From: Alphaproteobacteria bacterium
GTDB lineage: Bacteria; Pseudomonadota; Alphaproteobacteria; Rhodospirillales; WMHbin7
Direction: 5' to 3'
DNA length: 42,438 bases
Assembly (NCBI GenBank): GCA_015232335.1
Contig: JADFZV010000018.1
Span: 16,276 to 58,713, forward strand
Below are positions 39,617 to 42,438 of this stretch, piece by piece. The notes under the pieces were generated by a model, which worked only from the letters and a program-made list of their open reading frames with translations, made no database searches and was not told the DNA's origin. Positions within the stretch are counted from its first letter, which is position 1; each line of letters opens with the position of its first letter. The position numbers and the translations under genes were made by a program.

Positions 39617-41599
39617 ATGACCGTCTCGGCCCTCAGATCCTCTCCCGATTGTCCTGAAGCAGGCGCAGAGCGCCTTGATGAGGCATTGTCTCTGGAAAGC
39701 ATCGAGCGCACCGTCGAAACGGTGGCCGAGGGAATCTTAAAGCGCCAGAAGCCGGACGGGCACTGGGTCTACGAGTTGGAAGCCGACGCCACCATTCCGG
39801 CCGAATACATCTTCCTTAACCGCTATCTGGATACGCCTGAGCCCGAGTTGGAGGCCAAGCTGGCCAATTATCTGCGCTCGATTCAGAATCCCGACGGCGG
39901 ATGGCCGCTCTTCGATAGGGGGGCTTCCAACATCTCGGCCTCGGTGAAGGGCTATTACGCGCTCAAGATGGTGGGCGACGATATCGACGCTTCGCATATG
40001 GCCAAGGCCCGCGCCTGCATTCTTGCACTGGGTGGCGCCGAGAAAGCCAATGTCTTTACCCGCTTTGCCCTGGCCCTTTTCGGACAGGTGCCCTGGAAGG
40101 CCGTTCCGGTCACGCGTCCGGAAACCATCTTGCTTCCGCTCTGGTTTCCGTTCCACATCTCGAAAGTATCCTACTGGTCGCGCACCGTGATGGTGCCTCT
40201 GTTCGTGCTTTGCGCCTTGAAGCCCCGCGCGCGCAACCCAGAGGGAACCGGCGTGCAGGAATTGTTCGTAACCCCCCCTGAAAAGATCAGGAAATGGCAA
40301 GCCAATCCCTTAGGCTCGCGCCTGGGGCAAAAGCTGCTGATTCTTGATCGCATCCTTCATGCCATCGAACCCCTCTTTCCCAAGTTTCTGGAACGAAAGG
40401 CCATCGCCCGCTGCATGGATTTCACGTTGGAGCGCCTCAATGGCGAAGACGGCCTGGGCGCCATCTTCCCCGCCATGGCCAACAGCGTGATGGCGATGGA
40501 TGCCCTGGGCTATTCGCACGAAGATCCCCATTTCACCGTCGCCCGCAAATCGATCCGCAATCTGGTGGTGGAACATGGCGACCGGGCTTATTGCCAGCCC
40601 TGCGTCTCGCCGGTCTGGGACACCGGCCTGGCCGTCCATGCCCTGCTGGAAGCAGGTCTTCCGGGCGACCATCCCGCCATTGCCAAGGCGACGGACTGGT
40701 TGACGAAGCGCCAGATTCTAGACGTCGAAGGCGACTGGATCTGGCAACGCCCCGGCCTTCGTCCCGGCGGCTGGGCCTTTCAGTACCGCAATGATTATTA
40801 CCCCGATGTCGACGACACCGCCGTGGTGGCGCTGGCTCTTCACCGCGCCAACCCCGCCCTGACGCAGGAATCGGTGTCACGGGCCGCCGAATGGGTTGAA
40901 GGCATGCAGTGCGGCAATGGCGGCTGGGCCGCCTTTGACGCCGAGAACGAGCATTATCATCTGAACCACATCCCCTTTGCCGATCACGGCGCCCTGCTCG
41001 ACCCGCCGACGCTGGATGTCAGTGCGCGCTGTCTAAGCCTGCTGGCCCAGTTGGGCTATGACAAGAACAGCCCCAGGGTGGCGGATGGGCTTGAATATAT
41101 GCGCATCGAACAGGAGACCGACGGCTCCTGGTTCGGCCGCTGGGGAACCAATTACATCTATGGCACCTGGTCGGCGCTCTGCGCCTTCAATGCGGCTGGC
41201 GAGAACATGGAGGCCGACCATATCCGAAAGGCCGTGGACTGGCTGAAATCCCGCCAACGCGAAGATGGCGGCTGGGGCGAGGACTGCGCCAGCTACTGGG
41301 ACGAAAGCAAGGACGTCTGCCATGAAAGCACGCCTTCGCAAACTGCCTGGGCGCTTTTGGGCCTGATGGCGGCGGGCGAGGTGGATTCGCCCGAAGTGGC
41401 AAAGGGCATCGCCTATCTCATGAAGGCGCCGCGCGAGCTTTACGGCAAATGGCACGAAGAGCGCTATACCGCCGTGGGCTTTCCCAAGGTCTTTTATCTG
41501 CGCTATCACGGCTATAGCGCCTATTTCCCGCTCTGGGCTCTGGCCCGCTACAAGAATCTGAAGCGCACCAACAGCAAGCGCCCGGCCTATGGCATGTAA
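39617..41599 (+). CDS. shc: Squalene-hopene cyclase
   Basis: A 660-aa cyclase converting squalene to hopene or hopanol at the inner membrane. The catalytic acid motif DxDD is DVDDTA (Asp397-Asp400) after GGWAFQYRNDYYP. Several QW repeats are visible (KRQKPDGHWVYELE, IQNPDGGWPLFD, MQCGNGGWAAFD, RQREDGGWGEDC), and GSWFGRWGTNYIYGTW is present. Length is normal. Start ATG 39617 has only a weak Shine-Dalgarno. It lies 75 bases after tonB and overlaps hpnG by 11 bases. Function in the pathway follows HpnC/D/E. Confidence 0.96.
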   Translation: MTVSALRSSPDCPEAGAERLDEALSLESIERTVETVAEGILKRQKPDGHWVYELEADATIPAEYIFLNRYLDTPEPELEAKLANYLRSIQNPDGGWPLFDRGASNISASVKGYYALKMVGDDIDASHMAKARACILALGGAEKANVFTRFALALFGQVPWKAVPVTRPETILLPLWFPFHISKVSYWSRTVMVPLFVLCALKPRARNPEGTGVQELFVTPPEKIRKWQANPLGSRLGQKLLILDRILHAIEPLFPKFLERKAIARCMDFTLERLNGEDGLGAIFPAMANSVMAMDALGYSHEDPHFTVARKSIRNLVVEHGDRAYCQPCVSPVWDTGLAVHALLEAGLPGDHPAIAKATDWLTKRQILDVEGDWIWQRPGLRPGGWAFQYRNDYYPDVDDTAVVALALHRANPALTQESVSRAAEWVEGMQCGNGGWAAFDAENEHYHLNHIPFADHGALLDPPTLDVSARCLSLLAQLGYDKNSPRVADGLEYMRIEQETDGSWFGRWGTNYIYGTWSALCAFNAAGENMEADHIRKAVDWLKSRQREDGGWGEDCASYWDESKDVCHESTPSQTAWALLGLMAAGEVDSPEVAKGIAYLMKAPRELYGKWHEERYTAVGFPKVFYLRYHGYSAYFPLWALARYKNLKRTNSKRPAYGM

Positions 41600-42233
41600 G
41601 CACCCCGGCTTTGTGACCGGGGTTCTGAGCGAAGCCGCGCTGATTCCTGCCCAGCTTCCCGTTCGATGCTCGGGCGCCGACAGCGCGCGAGCCAGAACAC
41701 AGGCATTGTCCCTGGCCGAACAGGGATGCGATCTTCTGATCAGTTTTGGTTTGGCTGGCGGGTTGGACCCTGCCCTGCCCTCGGGCACGCTTCTGGTGCC
41801 AATGGAAATCATCGCCCCCGATGGACGGCGCTATGCCTCTGCGCCTGAGGTCATATCGCTGTTCAAAAATGCCTGCACCGACCCCATCGCCGGATCGGAC
41901 GAAATCGTCTCGACACCAGCCATGAAGGCAGCCCTGTTCGAGCGCACACATGCCGCCGCAGTCGATATGGAAAGCGATGCCGTTGCCGAAGTGGCGAAGC
42001 AAAGGGGCCTTCCCTTCTTGGCCCTGCGCGCCCTGGCAGATGGCTCAGACATGTGTCTGCCATCCTTCATCGCCCAGGCAGTGACGCCAGAGGGGCACAC
42101 CAGGCTCGGCTCCATCCTGCAAGGCCTTTTGCGTCAACCAGCCAGCCTGCCCGATCTTTTGAAACTGGCTCTGGCCAGCCGCAAGGCCTTCGCGTCCTTG
42201 AAACACGCTCTTCCTTTGCTGAAAACGGAATAG
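41589..42233 (+). CDS. hpnG: Adenosylhopane nucleosidase/phosphorylase HpnG
   Basis: A 214-aa protein of the nucleoside phosphorylase superfamily, HpnG type. LLISFGLAGGLDPALPSGTL and VDMESDAVAEVAKQRGLPFLALRALAD show the nucleosidase fold (the MES...D pattern of adenine-releasing enzymes). HpnG removes adenine from adenosylhopane on the way to bacteriohopanetetrol-type hopanoids. The ATG at 41589 overlaps the shc stop by 11 bases, so the pair is coupled. HpnH, which makes adenosylhopane, is not in the window. Confidence 0.92.
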   Translation: MACKHPGFVTGVLSEAALIPAQLPVRCSGADSARARTQALSLAEQGCDLLISFGLAGGLDPALPSGTLLVPMEIIAPDGRRYASAPEVISLFKNACTDPIAGSDEIVSTPAMKAALFERTHAAAVDMESDAVAEVAKQRGLPFLALRALADGSDMCLPSFIAQAVTPEGHTRLGSILQGLLRQPASLPDLLKLALASRKAFASLKHALPLLKTE

Positions 42234-42438
42234 ACCCGGTCTCGAGAGGGATTGAGGGGGAATAGACGATCCAGAGCTTGGGATGTTCCTCGCTCAAAGG
42301 CGGCTTGCCTAATGGATCGTCCTAGGTCTTCATGCCTTGTCATATGACTGTTTTCCTATTCGGTTGTTTTTTCTACAGATTTCAAGGACATCTATGCATT
42401 TTTGTCTTCCCGTGAAGATTTACCTTGACTTCCTGCCC
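42234..42438. other. Gene-free tail of the window
   Basis: No gene seen in the last 205 bases. It contains a spaced dyad GACGATCC (42265) / GGATCGTC (42314) and two copies of GGAATAGAC (near 42228 and 42260). Composition becomes AT-richer towards 42340-42438, as expected near a promoter, but no clear boxes stand out. Confidence 0.5.

Noticed and set aside
42265..42321. Dyad GACGATCC/GGATCGTC as a possible terminator or operator
   Set aside because: The loop of over 40 bases is too long for a terminator, there is no T-run, and an 8-bp match can arise by chance.

Overview
The window looks like a chromosomal segment of a GC-rich alphaproteobacterium, probably of the Rhodospirillales (Magnetospirillum-like). 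This is an inference from gene content: a hopanoid gene cluster, a Liv-type importer next to a benzoate-CoA-ligase-like enzyme, a group 3b [NiFe] hydrogenase, and many PAS/GGDEF/EAL proteins. I see no rRNA, tRNA, CRISPR array, insertion sequence or phage gene.

Layout. (1) 1-7011, + strand: the 3' end of an acyl-CoA (benzoate-CoA type) ligase, two CoA-transferase subunits, and a five-gene branched-chain-amino-acid-type ABC importer. A tiny Cys-rich GDCCVxC protein ends the run. Together they look like an uptake and CoA-activation unit for an aromatic or other organic acid. (2) 7015-18771, - strand: a signalling block. It holds a histidine kinase paired with a periplasmic solute-binding protein, a DUF4863 protein (4-hydroxylaminobenzoate lyase-like), a seven-PAS GGDEF-EAL protein, a REC-PAS-GGDEF regulator, a four-CBS kinase-like protein lacking the phospho-accepting His, and RmuC. 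(3) 18817-22730, + strand: a TPR/glycosyltransferase-like protein, def-fmt-truA, and a cold-shock protein with a strong terminator, followed by a convergent lipoprotein gene. (4) 23357-31328, - strand: a complete group 3b hydrogenase operon (beta, cyclic-nucleotide-binding-like protein, gamma, delta, alpha, maturation protease). It continues in the same direction into a single-domain response regulator and a CBS4-PAS-GGDEF-EAL protein. (5) 31329-31694 is a 366-bp gene-free region rich in nested palindromes. It is followed by a small membrane protein and a convergent diiron-sensor/GGDEF protein. (6) 33989-42233, + strand: hopanoid genes, namely an hpnB-hpnD fusion, squalene-hopene cyclase and hpnG. 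They are split by a copper-uptake set (DUF2946 protein, OprC-like TonB-dependent receptor, TonB).

Most notable observations. The glycosyltransferase HpnB and the presqualene-diphosphate synthase HpnD are fused in one reading frame. A perfect FNR/FixK-type dyad lies inside an 11-bp-stem palindrome between that gene and the copper-uptake set. The copper receptor keeps both halves of the CxxxM...HxM site described for OprC. The CBS kinase has Thr in place of the catalytic His, and a second protein in the window carries the same four-CBS sensor on a GGDEF-EAL output. An oxygen-sensor-like diiron domain drives a GGEEF cyclase. Recurring themes are low-oxygen metabolism (hydrogenase, FNR-type site, diiron sensor) and c-di-GMP signalling (four GGDEF proteins, two with EAL).
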